Below, piece after piece: positions 13,658 to 26,412 of a stretch of DNA of 64,000 nt (within the stretch, counting starts at the first letter, position 1; each line of letters opens with the position of its first letter). The notes under the pieces were generated by a model, which was given only the letters and a program-made list of their open reading frames with translations, had not been told where the DNA came from and did no database searches. Made by a program: the position numbers and the translations under genes. The stretch comes from Balanoglossus misakiensis (taxonomy: Eukaryota > Hemichordata), in the NCBI GenBank assembly GCA_040954595.2, contig CM082593.2:2356001-2420000 (forward strand). The letters run 5' to 3'.

Positions 13658-16600
13658 ATGCCTCTTACGCAGATTTCAGTAATTCCAATGAAGGCTGAAG
13701 AGGGAGAATCTAACGTCGAGGGCACAAATAAGGTGAGATATATACAGACTACATTTTACAGTAGGATCGACTCTAGGTAATAATTATATACACACAAGTT
13801 TTTTTTTCATCGGTGGTGTTTTGAAACGCTTATCATATATGATATGGTACAATACAACCTGTATCATGCGAACAACTTTACTGCCTCGGCAGGAAAGCTT
13901 ATCAGTCACGCGGTTTGTGCACGTTGAGAAAATGTTGACATTGGTTATTTTAAGGTTTCATACATAACACCCAATTACAATAGATTAATACATTGGTGGG
14001 TTTCAGAAGCCTTGAAGTTGAACTGTTATCAAATTAAGCCATTTCGAGAAGACATGCTGATGTCTTCCTGAGTGTAGTTTTATTGGGAAACTGTAGACTT
14101 CACTGATCACAAGACAATCTCCTGGTCTTCTTGTGCTGTGCTATTTGTTGTCAATGTTTGGATTGTAATTGTATGGGTACATTCTCAGCTTTTATCTTCC
14201 AACATATCAACACATCACCCTCCCACTTAGCAGAGTAGTTTGATCACGACTGAGATGTTGTGGCCCGATATTCAAACAAGAAGAGTCAAAATAAGGGGCC
14301 AAAACAAGAAAAACCTGTGTGTTTCTTAAATACAAGACTTTGTGTTGATTTCAATTTTTCTTTTGTTTATGAATTGTAAATCATAAAATGTGAAATGATT
14401 GGAAGTAAATGTATTGCATCATTTATCTCTGTCTGTGTGCACCACAGAAACTCTTAGAAGCGTGCGTCAAATTTACATTTGAAAATGTAAACAAAAACAG
14501 GGCTGATGCTGAAACAAACAAACCCAGAGCAATCAGTCCTATCAGAATGTACGATGACCTTTGACCAGGCATCTTGACAGCAGAGCAATGGGACGGTGAC
14601 AGGCGTATATTTCACCAGGATTTTATGGCAGAGTTTGTGCAGGGGTGTGCCATCTCTGTGACTGAAGTCAGGGCCACTGCTACAATAAAAATTAACCATG
14701 CCCCGCATCAAAACACATTGTCACATGACCCACTTCTGTACAATGTATGTGAACCACAAAGTGCATCAGGCAAACAAAAGATCACCTGAAAAGAAATGAG
14801 GGTACCTGTCAGTCTGGTATAATATATTTAAACCTGCTAGTCCTGTATCACTGGGTCAGGTCCCTGGTTTTGTTGTATAGTAGGGTGTGGAAGGGGAATC
14901 TGGCATTTTTGTAATCACTTTGTCCTGCAGTAATCTTTATACTGGCTGGAATGCAAGATGAATGTGCCTTTGTTTTATTTACGATATTTGCTTTTGTTTG
15001 TTTTTTGGATTTTTGGGTCACCACTGTGGCCAGTACACCTACTTGTCAGGGTAGGTTCCAGGTAACCATGATATCAACACTGATTAGATCACATGATTTA
15101 ATGGTCCTTGACTGGTGTATTGTTGGTAAATAGCAAAACAGGTAGATCTAGACTTGAGGACCTAGTGTTTTGTTAATATGAACAGACTACCAATTCTTTC
15201 ACTTTATATTATTGTCAGCATATGTGCCCAGACTTATTTTTTGTCTCGTGTTCAAATGGTGTGTTCTATGAGAAACAATGAATTGATCAATAAACATAAA
15301 ATGGTTGATTTTGTATTATTGTTAGCGGAACAATGAAACAAGCCAAAACTTGCCATTGCAATATATCATGATACATGTACATATACATTTTAATATTATT
15401 TATATATATTATACCAGACTTTCAAGTTGAAAGCAGTGGGACTGGACCATTTAATATTCAAATTGTAAATTCTGATCAGATGTACATGTACACATACTTC
15501 CACATGATTTCTTATTCAGTACTTGTAAGGTAATGCTTTGCGAAGTGATCATGCCAAGTCTTTGACTGAGTAACCTGGTGCCATCAATTTTGTGTTAACG
15601 GTGTTGTCATGCCACAGCCACCTAGACAGCGTGACTCACTCAAACACACGTGGCAACATCGTCCTAGATCTGTGGTTGAATGGGGGAGAGGGGGGACTTT
15701 CGGGGAGGGGGGACTTTCCGTGTGTAGGTCAAGTTGCACATCAGGCAGATTTCTATAATGTATTTTTTCAGGTAGAACATATACATTAGCCCTGTTACCC
15801 TGTACATGTACTGTCTATGGGCATCCTTGGAAAAGGTGTCAAAAAGTCAACAAACTCGGCTGATCTCATCTCAGAAGAGACCTATATGCTGAGTCATCCA
15901 AGGTTGCTGAACGGTCAGTCTTCAGGTCCTACTGGCACACTGAATAATGAATTTCTGTCCACACAGTAGCGCTTGAATACTTTGAGGGAAAGTCGGTTGG
16001 ATCTCACACAGTGAAAGGAAAGGCCATTATGTCACGGAGAAAGGCCAAGCATATCTCTCTTCATCTGATTTTCAATTTTGAATCTCTGCTCTAAGGAAAA
16101 GAGATGCAGAATTTAAAGTACCATGATAGTGGTACAAACAAGTAGACGAGCATGTTTAATACTGGTAGGAATATGCATATTTTAATACACATCAAATCAA
16201 TACTATATGCCTTTTATGGGATCCCATTATCAATTCATATCTTTGTACTTGTGCTTTAGAAAGGCCAGAATACCAGTTATTGATTTTACTGCAGAGATGT
16301 GGAATTGTATTCTTTGTGATCGAGTTTTAATCAGTGTCCATATTTCTGATGATTGGCCACATAGCTTTTGTGTTGGTACATTGTATACGTACGCAGATGT
16401 TTGGACTGGTCACAGTTTTTGTGTGTGTTGGTATTTAAGATTTTAGGCAAATGTCAAGTCATCATCAATTTCAAAAGGATAGCTGTCTGTTTCTGGTTTC
16501 AATATTTCGATTGCCTGTCATACCCACAATTATATCTGTCACTGCTGTATCAAGTCCTTGTACACAGATATCAGCCCCTCAGTTTATGAAGTTTACAGGT

Positions 16601-19600
16601 CAAGGGTCACCAGTTCCCCCCTCAGCCTATGACGTTTCAGGTCAAAGGTCATCTGTGGCCAGCGGTGCTGACTACAGCTTCCCCACCAAATGGATGTCTC
16701 ATTACTACAGAATACAGTCCCTGTCTAACATTTGCCAAAGTTCAATACATTGCATTGAAAGGTATTTTTCTCATTTACTTATTTGAATGAAGTGGTTGTT
16801 TTAAGGCACTTTGGATGGCGAAAGAGATTGAAAGAATCCCTGCAGTTGTCATCACTGCTAATGGATAAAGTGCCAGATGGCGCAAACCGCTTTCTTTAAG
16901 AGTTAATTTCCATGGCAACCTGGAAATAAAGCTAAGGATATGTGATGAATATACCTTTTATCATCTTGAAGAGATTTGGTTGCAAATCTAATTTACCCTC
17001 TTTTTAGTCTTAGAAAGTTGGATATGCTTGTAAGACACTGTCTTTGTAACCATATGTTGTATGTAGATCTACAGTTGGCATCATTCACATTGTCATCTAT
17101 CTCCTGCAGTGAACTAGGCTTATGAAATTTTGGCAGATATTTTAGAGCACATGAGGATAGTATACCCAGAGATATTTTTGGTATTCTGTGGATGATATGA
17201 TCAGAAGAGCCAAAAAGTGAAAAAAATGACTCACGGATAAAAGTCAGTCTGAGTTGTGCTATTTTATTTATTTGCAGGAAATATATATGTAGGGTAGGTC
17301 CAAAAGTCAAATGACTCAGCTGATGATGCAACATGGAATACCTGTGGAATTTTAATTCTGAAACCGTTCTGGACTCACAGACAGACACACTGACAGACAG
17401 ACAAAGACACCCCCACATACAGTGGTACATTTCTTTCAAACATATCAGTTAACTATTTGGTGCAACCCAGCTATGGTTCTCAACCGTACACAGCATCAAG
17501 TGAATTTCAAACTCATGATACATTGGACTTTAAACTCACATGATAAATTGCACGGCCATTAATGTTCTGCATATTTTAATTAAAACATTTCAAAGTCTCT
17601 ATAAACTGTTTATGGATACCACAAACACCACCTTAAGGCCCAAGTGCCCTTAAATGTTTTATCTATATAAGCCTTTTCATCAATTTAAGTGGTTTTTGCT
17701 TTTAGTTCGCAGTCCAAGGCCAACAGAAAATGACACAGCTAGTGGTCATGTAGAAGAATAATACCTTTATTCATCAACAAATTTGAAAGGTGTACGGTTA
17801 GAAAAACGGGTAAAGGTCAGGTATTATATTAGTTTGCTAAGGTGTGGAAATAAACCCACCTACTGATCAATAGTGATGGTTGCTTAAATTTTAAAGCAGG
17901 ACAAAGTTTGTTAAAAATCAGTAATACACTAAGATGTCCCTTTTGGAAAGGAAAGGTGTCAAGGTACTGTGAAAATGAAGTTAACGTTAACACTGTCAAG
18001 GTCAGCCGATCTCCAGAAACCTCACGGTATAAATTTCAGGATCTCATCAAAAATCATGTGTTTCAATGCCCCTTCCACAAGTGTTCACTGATGCAGTCAT
18101 TTATATTTTTGTACCTAACTCACGCAACATGACACATTGAGGGGAAAAATTGAAGGACTCTGTATGATCAGACGTCATCGTGTCCCGACAGAATTAAAGT
18201 CTTGGGTGGTTACAGCTACTGTGATTTATTTCACAAAACCAGATCGCATATTAATGTGTATGCGATTAAACTTTGAACTTCATTTCATTGAATTATTGCA
18301 TCATTTGCAGTGGGGTAATCACCAGTAAACGATGGAAAAGCAGACGACTAATTAAATGGTACATGTATGTTGTATTGTGACATTATGTAATTGTTTGTTC
18401 AGAAATTAAACCTAGCTGTTAGGAGGTCATTTTATTTTGCATTAGTCAGCAGAATTGTATTGTATTGAATCAAGTGTCATCTACATTTATTAAACCTCAG
18501 ATATGAATATCAATTATGTTTTAGTGCAGGCATTGCTACTGTTTTATTTGGCGAATATTTTTGTTTTTGATCATCTGGTTCTGCTGTGGTTTGATGTTTT
18601 CATAAAACGTTACCAGTTGATGGTATATAAATAGTGTCTGGGCAGGAAGGCAGATGTTTCTCATCTGCTGCGACAGTTCATGATTTGTTATTGCCAATTC
18701 AATACCTTGTGAATTTTTCTTTGTGGAATCACACGTAGTTACCTGTCTATTTCTGTAACGAGGTCCAAATTTCTGTGAGAAATTGTTCAATTTGTCCACA
18801 AACAGGGCAAGCCGAATTGAAATGTGTTAACAGCAGTGGTATTTTACTTTGAAGATTATGTTTCCTCCAAGGAATATTCAGTGAACTGCCTGAAAATGAT
18901 GTATTTTAATATTCCCTGCATGATAGTGAAGCAATGTTGTATGTAATTGAGGCATGTTCTTGGCATATATAAGAATGAGATTGGGTCGTCGCAGGTCAGA
19001 AGAAATCTAATTGTAACCATAGCAACCCGTTGATAAATTGTTTCACTATGGAAATGTAATCGCTTTCGATGCAAGTCTGGTACTGAGGCGTATAGCCAAC
19101 CACGCATTCTTGTTTTGGGGGATTTATTATTTAATACAAAGTATATCCACAATAAGTAGATTTGACAAATGTGTGATGTAATGCTGCAAATTTCTGAATA
19201 CTGCCAACACGTTCTTTTAGGGCATGATGTGTGTCTGCCTCAATTTTGCGATTATTATTAATGTGTGTTTTTTTGTCCTGTGTGACTTGGGGCAGCGTTT
19301 ATTTTGCAGATTAATTTTCCAAACATCTTATCAGCGCCAGCTCCCTGTTGATGCCATGCATGCCCGCTCGCATATCTGGAAATCTTGATATTCATTGCAA
19401 GTAACAGGGAAATTCTCCCAGCATGCGAATTCATGATACGAGATCGTGCCCGCATACATGTACTTACTGGTAAACAAAAACCCACAGTACATCACTTCTG
19501 CTTGGGGAGATTTTCAATATGACAGCTCCAAATGGATGAGAAAAGTCGATTTAGCTCATGGCAGTCCTGCAGGCTGCCGGTACAAATGTCCATGTTTTTC

Positions 19601-21460
19601 TGAGAATGAGAAAATGCTTGGCTGGTTGCCGATATAGCTATCACTCCTTTCTTGGAAGACAAATTTGACTCATAACATGCCACTTGCTATTAAGATGTTC
19701 ACAAACAAAGATAAGATGTTTTTACTCTCAGTGATTGAAATCTGTTGTGTGAGCAAATCACATGACATTTTGAACCCCCTCCCCCCAGACAGATCTTTAT
19801 TAGTTGTTGTCCGCGTTTTACGAAACGACAGAAAGTTTTGTTTGCCGATAGTCTTCTGCTGTACATTGTGCATCTGTGATTTGAGAGTGTTGTCATCTGA
19901 GTCAACACAGACGCCTGTGTTCAGTCAACAAAGATGGGGTAGTGCTGAGTTGATGATGTGGACATTACATCTTTAATGGCAGGATTGGTTTCAAATTGTT
20001 ATTGACAAAGTGCTGTGCCACTGGTCTGATAAGATTTATGGCGTTCGGGTCAACTAAGGTTACGTATGTGTGTGTGGAATGGCTTGTGCTTTGCATGGTA
20101 ATAGCTTCTGTGAGTTCAGTACAGACACAGTCACTCCACAAGATAACTTTTCCCCTTTCAACCCACTACTTTGATCAATTGCTTGGAATTGTGTGTCTGG
20201 GGAAATTCAGGTGCACTGTTAAATATGGTTCTTTTATAACAGGAAAAATCTCATTCCTTGTTGCAGAACTCCGATGTGAGTCGCCCAGGAACTGCACCCA
20301 CCATAACCATGACACGAGAAACAATCAAACGGCTGCCATGCAAGAGCAAATCAATGGGCGCCATCCAGAGAATGTCTATGGACAGTATAGAGTATATCAC
20401 CACAGACAGGCACGAAAAAATCACGGAATCCAAACCACCCTCCTGTCCGCAATCCAGGTGTCAGTCGTCAGTCTCAATGGTCTCATCCAATGCCGACATC
20501 TGTCGTATATGCCACTGCGAGGGAGATAATGAGCTACCTTTGATTTCGCCGTGTCTCTGCACCGGAAGTCTGAAATTTGTCCACCAGCAATGCCTTCAAC
20601 AGTGGATTAAAAGCTCTGATATAAAAAACTGTGAACTGTGCAAATTTGAGTTCTTTATGCAGTCGAAGCTTAAGCCCATCGGAAAGGTACGTGTTTCGCT
20701 GAATTTCTTCTCTTCCCTCCTTTGCAAAGTTCATCCAGCTATCTTTAGATGCAAACCTTAAATGTCAACCCCATCACTGCTGCAGTAATAGCATTTTCCA
20801 TGTTTCTTAAAGATCAAGTATAATTTGATGGCAGTATTCAATTATGGTAAAACGTTTAATTCATGGAAAAATGCAGATCGTGTTACATACACGTGAAGGT
20901 AAAACCAATTTAGTTAGAAATTTTAAGTGTATTGCCTATAAAACACTACATAGATTGATAATTCATCCTTCCTTTAAAAATAGAATACCAAGAAGTTGAG
21001 TATTAGGCATCACAATTCTCTGATACATATTTTTTTTCTGTATCATGTATTTCAGTGGGAGAAGCTTGAGATGTCGTCAAGTGAAAGGAGAAAGATTATG
21101 TGTTCGGTATCATTTCACATCATAGCAATCACATGCGTGGTGTGGTCGTTGTACGTTCTCATCGACCGCACCACAGAGGAAATACGTCAGGGGGCCTTGG
21201 AGTGGCCGTTCTGGACGAAACTTGTGGTGGTGGCGATTGGCTTCACGGGCGGCCTGGTGTTCATGTACGTGCAGTGCAAGGTCTACGTTCAGCTGTGGCG
21301 GCGACTGAAGGCGTATAATCGCGTCATTTACGTGCAGACCTGCCCGGAGGAAAAACGAGCCGAACTGATGGTACAGAAGAAGTTGGGGGAGAATCACGTG
21401 AAGGAGAAAGTGCAGGCCAGCCAGAGTAACAACGACCCCCAGGCAGAAGTGGCTTTGTGA
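13658..21460 (+). CDS. MARCHF8: MARCHF1/8 membrane-bound RING-CH E3 ubiquitin ligase
   Basis: Three coding exons, 13658-13732, 20267-20686 and 21056-21460, have clean GT-AG borders in phase 0 and give 299 aa. The start [10 protein letters not shown] resembles the vertebrate MARCHF8 N-terminus, which fixes the first exon. Exon 2 carries a RING-CH (C4HC3) finger: C104, C107, C121, C123, H131, C134, C147, C150, within [20 protein letters not shown] and [20 protein letters not shown]. Exon 3 has the [17 protein letters not shown] linker and two membrane helices (about 183-202 and 217-238) with the very conserved [15 protein letters not shown] and QCKVYVQLW. The family ubiquitinates endosomal and plasma-membrane proteins, driving their internalisation and lysosomal sorting. 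Vertebrates have two paralogues (1 and 8), so this is probably the single pro-orthologue. The tail after [11 protein letters not shown] differs from vertebrates. Confidence 0.93.
13733..20266 (+). other. Intron 1 of MARCHF1/8
   Basis: A 6.5 kb intron bounded by AAG|GTGAGA and TTCCTTGTTGCAG|AAC. Several open frames occur (for example 148 codons on the minus strand at 16993-17439), none with a recognisable domain or good splice borders. A G-rich patch (GGGGGAGAGGGGGG, around 15681) and a CAGACAGACACAC-type patch (around 17380-17405) are the only simple-sequence features I noticed. Confidence 0.7.
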
Positions 21461-24400
21461 ACATTTACAGGAATTTAAGAAAAATGGAACCTTTTTACGT
21501 CAATGATTGAACATTATATTACCACATTGATGCATTTATTGGACTCACTCTGTCGTGCAAACAAACAGTGCAGCATTGGATTGCTGTACTTTCTGTGTTC
21601 ATGTGGCAGAGATTTTTCCTCGGTTTTAACGGGGAATTGAACTCTGAAAGACTGTGTAGTACAGAGTACGCACCATACTGTGGAAATGAGAGTAGGAAGC
21701 ACAATCTTGAATCTAAGTGTACACAACAAGTTGGCGATGATGATGCCTCGATGCAGACTAGCCAGGAAATGGACAATCACAAACGACCTTGAAGGTGGAC
21801 CCCCAGTGCCTGTCTTGTAGTGATCATTGGAACAAGGCATCCCATCCAATCAAATTGTTGCTTAAATCCCGCAAAAACAAAAAAGGTTGACATTAATCAT
21901 CTTGACAGAACCTTGGTTATTACTATTTATATTATGATAGTCATACTCTAAGTTGTGAATGTTGCGAAACTAATTGGCAGTTGACAAGCTCTGCCTGTCC
22001 CTCATAGATGTTGGTTCCAACCACACCCTGGGGATGAAGACCAACGGAAAACGTGATGAGATCGTTCGGGGATCTTTATCGTAGTTTAGAACAGTTTTAC
22101 CTACTGGTACCATGGTGATAACTGAAGTTAATATTCTGTTAGAAAAAACTTAAACCAGTAAGGTTAAAAATGCAGCAGACTTGTGTTTTTTATTCAAATC
22201 TGCGACAATTTGACGATGTCTGCCCAATAAGTGAAAAGATGTGACACTGAGATATGGCAGATCAGTTCAGAGTCATCGAGGCAAACAGTCTTGACAATCA
22301 CTGTCTCTCTCCCCCTCTTTCCACAAAACAGATATACCCGCACAAGAGCATTCTGTACTTACACATAGTGTAGGACAAAAAATATTGTGAAAATCTCTCT
22401 GATTAGTTTGTACAAAGCTATCCAAAACAATATATTTGTAACCTAAGAAATATGCAGTGGCTATTTTAAAAGTATAGAAAACCCTGACATTTTGTACATT
22501 CAAGCTCACAAAATATAATAATTATAAATTCTTAAACCTGTAAATATGCTGTTTACCATTATGTAAAAATCTCATGGGGTATATAAATATGAAGTGTGAA
22601 ATGCCTTTGCTCTGCCACAACCATATTTTATAGTGTATTGATCATTAATATTAATTTGGACATTTTTTCCAACATAATTACCTTGCGGTGTTAATCTGCT
22701 GAGGATATTTATCACACTGTAACTTTAAATTTTAATGGTACTTTACATGTCAGCTCTTATTGGCTGAGGAAACAAAACATATATCTAACATGCTTTACTG
22801 TTATCCAATGAGAGGCTGCCATTCAAATTTTGAGTCATGTGACTTGTAAGTGTACAGTTTTGTCTGGAAGTGATTGCATATGAACTGTGCATTTTAATTA
22901 CTGTATAAGCACTTGTATGAAAATTGGCAAGCAGGCAGATAACCGTTATTCACATGATCATTTACTCGTGAAAGAGTGACTCAAAGATCTGGGCAGTGGC
23001 AGACTGGAGACTTTATATCATTGAACTAGGGTGCCTTGCTAATCTTCCCATTTGGCTAGACTAGGGGGTCACTTCTGCCTTGCGTCAATGTCTGTCACTC
23101 ATGAGACGCTGGATTCATTTCTTTTATTAAGGGGGAATGAGAAAGTAAAAACTGTACGTCTTTTAAATGATGTCTTTAGTTTTAATCAAATCACCAAAAG
23201 AAAAACTTGTATGTCATAATATTGTATAGTATTTGTAGATATGGTTTTGAGTAAAAATATGTAAAACATGTTTTATAAGTAATAAGTGCTATACCAAACA
23301 TTTATACTTTTGAGCTTTACTGAAACTAATCATTTTAATATTGATGAGAAAAGTTGAATGGGGCAATACTTTGACATTTGCTGTAAAATTTGCTGCTACT
23401 TGTGCATTTGCGAGCTTTTATGGATTGTTTAGAGTTGCAATGGTCTTTTTATTTTGCAAAATAAAACAAGATGTTTATGGGAGTGAAATACAAAATGGAG
23501 GAAGAGACAGTATCAGCACTGCGCCAGATTTACTGTAAAAATGTTGGTATTTTCATCAGATTTTATTTTCAAGTGAAGCAATGTGGGATACAAATTGCAG
23601 GTAGTCCTTGCACACAGGAAATATACAAGTATTTCAGTATTATTATTCAAGTAGTTAAATAGACCCAGGGATACATATCAGATCAGTTTCATCTTCATCA
23701 GCAATCCGTCGTTCATTCATTGTTGTCATGGAAATCAAGTTCCTAACTCAGCTTTTGGTCATTCACCGCTGCATGGCAGTGTAGGCAGTAAACTGTAAAC
23801 TTTTTGTTTCAAAGATTTTTGAAATCAAGGCCCTTTAAGTGGGATGGTCTTCTGAACTGCACATGTGACTTTTTAGTATACTGGAATGCCCAGTTTTCAT
23901 CTTGTCATTACAGTCTACATATTTGTAATAACCAATATTGTTTACTGCTATACTGTCTCATCAGGTGTACATTATTCAATAAAGTGACCAAAATGGAATG
24001 GGGAGCTCTTGTGGAAGTTATACCTCAAACATTGAACTCATTGCATGTCAACACAGCCTGTATATGTATTATCATAGACACTGCAAAACCCCTGTATCTA
24101 CTGGCTACCATGTGTGGATAAAAATGGTAGCAATAACAATATACAACAGAAGTTGGTTGCTATAAAGAAAACAATCATGAGCATTCTAGTTTGTGTCCCT
24201 GAAAAAAAATTTTCTGAATGAAATCTCACTGAACCCTGACAATTGTATCAATTTGATTAAGGAAATGACGTGATTTTAGGGTTGACCACATCCCCTGACC
24301 TTGGGCCAATGTTAACATTCACGCCTGCACTAAACAAAGGCTCCTTGACCTTTTCTTCCAAAGGTCAAGTGAGCATGGCCAGTTTGATTATAGCTGCAGT

Positions 24401-24600
24401 GGTTTGACACAGACAAGGGTGAAATTGTCTGTGGCTGCATGGCTATTTCAAAAGACTCAGACTCCTAGTGTCATCACTGCTGTCCAACAATAAGCTAAAG
24501 TATGCCTGCATTGTTCTTTTATTTCATATTGTCTCTAAATCAGACCAAAGTCTTGGCTCACGCCAGACTCTTTGTAAACTGTCACGTATACTTGTTGCTG
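21461..24600 (+). other. MARCHF1/8 3' UTR and intergenic DNA
   Basis: This AT-rich DNA follows the stop codon and lies between the convergent MARCHF1/8 and FUT11-like genes. AATAAA hexamers occur at 23460-23465 and 23978-23983, so a 2-2.5 kb 3' UTR is possible, as is common for this ligase family. No coding feature is seen. Confidence 0.4.
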
Positions 24601-24619
24601 ATGTATATACAGTAGTCAG

Positions 24620-24625
24620 TTTATT
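24620..24625 (-). other. Candidate poly(A) signal of the FUT11-like gene
   Basis: TTTATT on the plus strand reads AATAAA on the minus strand, about 155 bases past the stop codon of the fucosyltransferase. Confidence 0.4.
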
Positions 24626-24777
24626 TCCCAGAATGTGTGTTGTGTAGAGAAATCCTTGAACATCTATGGTCAGTCATGTCAGCCTGGTTTCACAACAGGT
24701 ATCAGGGTTGGTACATATCATCACAAGAGGGCGCACTTAAGGTCTGACGAGCACTATGTATATTTCTTGGTCATAGT

Positions 24778-26227
24778 TCAGTGTCTTCTCTTTTTACTCA
24801 TTTCTTTGATATAATCAAACAATTTTGAGGAATCAGTCTCTCCAACTCTTATCATCTGCTGCAAGGCAAGAGCTTGTTCAAATGAACTCCAAAAGTCTTC
24901 TGGCCACATATAGAAACTGTAAAGAAAGACAAAAACATGGTTATCAACAAAGACTATTTTTTCTTTATGGCTATATGGATAGATGTTCTTCAGATCAACA
25001 TTGTGATACTCACTCTTCTGATATGGATACATCACTTCTGTCACCATAGGATACATCTGGTGCAGGACATCCCATGTGGTTGTAAGCCCCAAAATGAGGG
25101 GTTGGAGGTGGTGATGCAGGGTCCTTGGCGTGTTTAGCTTCTGCTTCGAGTCTCTCGTTCACTTTATCGCATACGTGGCACTCAAAACTAGAGATGAAAT
25201 CATCTTTCCCGACCTCATCATCGTGCCACGACCGTTTTGTCATGTGATCAATCAAGAACTGGTTTGTGATGCCGTCTTCTTTAAATTTCAAGTACTCTGA
25301 GTATTCTTTGTCGTCTTGATCCAGGGATGTGATGAACTCGGCCAGTTTCTGTGGAGATTCAAAGTCTTCCATCATGATGATGGACTTGTCGTTTGGCATC
25401 CAGTCTCTGGCTTTGGGGGAACCCCAATAAATCGGCACTGAGCCGACATGCAGAGGGCGGAACAACTTCTCTGTCATGTAGTCGTCGCAGATGGCGTTTT
25501 CAAACGCCAAGTGAAATTTATATCGCGAGATCAAGTTTAAGAAATCTTGCCGATGCATTGTCAGCGTGTCCTTGAGTTCATCTGGAAGCTCTTTATTGTT
25601 AAGACATTCACCATATGAATCGATTTTGATGTATTTCATGAGTTCTCTGACGTACCGGTCCCTGTCTGACGCCACGTTGCAATGAGACTGGACATACAAC
25701 ACTGGGGCCAGGTTTTCTGTGTCTTTCAGTCGGCTTTTGGTCTCCAGGGGTACTGGTTTCCTGACTGTTAAATGGTCCAGTGATCTGATCGGCAGCGAGG
25801 TTAGCGGGAAGTCGGACTCCCGGCGGAACGTGGCCGTGTGATTGAACTGCTGGATCATTGGCTTGTGTGACAAGATGTAGTTATTCATTGGGGATTCCTC
25901 GTGGAGCAAGGCCCATTCGTGATGTGCCAGTCTCGGCAGAGGAGCTTCATCCCCACGGAAATCAGTCCCGTAGAAGATTATACCCCTTGTCATCGGATTT
26001 TTCAGCTTCTTCTTGTCCTTTGTCGCTACACACGAGCCTCTGTTACAATTTATGACATCACTATCCCCGTTAAAGTGAGGAAATAGACTGTCAGTCCACC
26101 ATAACACGATTGGCATTGAGTTGTTTCTTGATGAAAACACAGGATTAACTTTGGGTAGGAACGCGTCGCCCGTGTCCGCTCCTATTTGGCTTGCAAACAA
26201 CAATATCACGCACAGAGTGTTCATCAT
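24778..26227 (-). CDS. FUT11: FUT10/FUT11-type (POFUT3/4) fucosyltransferase, GT10
   Basis: Two coding exons on the minus strand, 26227-25014 and 24916-24778, with donor GAAGA|GTGAGT and acceptor CTTTACAG, encode 450 aa (human FUT11 is about 490). I chose ATG 26227 because it opens a signal peptide, MMNTLCVILLFASQIGADTG; the frame stays open to another ATG at 26386. Motifs in order: VLWWTDSLFPHF, GIIFYGTDFRGDEAPLPRLA, WALLHEESPMNNY, PVLYVQSHCNVASDRDRYVR, then the GT10 donor-binding core KFHLAFENAICDDYMTEKLF followed by RPLHVGSVPIYWGSP. The C-terminus keeps the FECHVCD and HMGCPAP blocks typical of FUT10/11. GT10 enzymes move fucose from GDP-fucose. FUT10 and FUT11 have recently been described as ER protein O-fucosyltransferases acting on EMI domains. 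FUT11 resembles this more closely than FUT10 by eye. Confidence 0.93.
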
Positions 26228-26412
26228 TTTTACACTTTCGTTTAGCTCTATACTTACTTGACTTGGTTTCTGCACTTCGAGATGTCGGAATGATGAAATA
26301 ACCCAAATAACAACAAAGTTTCGGGTTGTTCCACCAAACCCGGAAGTAACAGACGACTTTTCCAAACTTTCCGTATTACCCGACATCCTTTGCGAGTGAC
26401 ACCGAGCTCAAG
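26228..26412. promoter_or_regulatory. Shared bidirectional promoter, FUT11-like / MRPS24
   Basis: Only about 185 bases separate the two divergent start codons. The interval contains CCGGAAGT (26340-26347), a perfect ETS/GABP core, and the MRPS24 start sits in AAGATGGCTGC, a YY1-like element. There is no TATA box. ETS plus YY1 sites without TATA are the usual pattern of housekeeping bidirectional promoters. Transcription start sites are not visible directly. Confidence 0.6.

Noticed and set aside
16993-17439. 148-codon minus-strand open frame
   Set aside because: It lies wholly inside intron 1 of MARCHF1/8, has no domain signature, and part of it comes from a low-complexity CAGACAGACAC-type patch.
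19996-20529. 177-codon plus-strand open frame
   Set aside because: It overlaps the true MARCHF1/8 exon 2 in another frame, and its start lies in the intron. The RING-CH frame is clearly the coding one.
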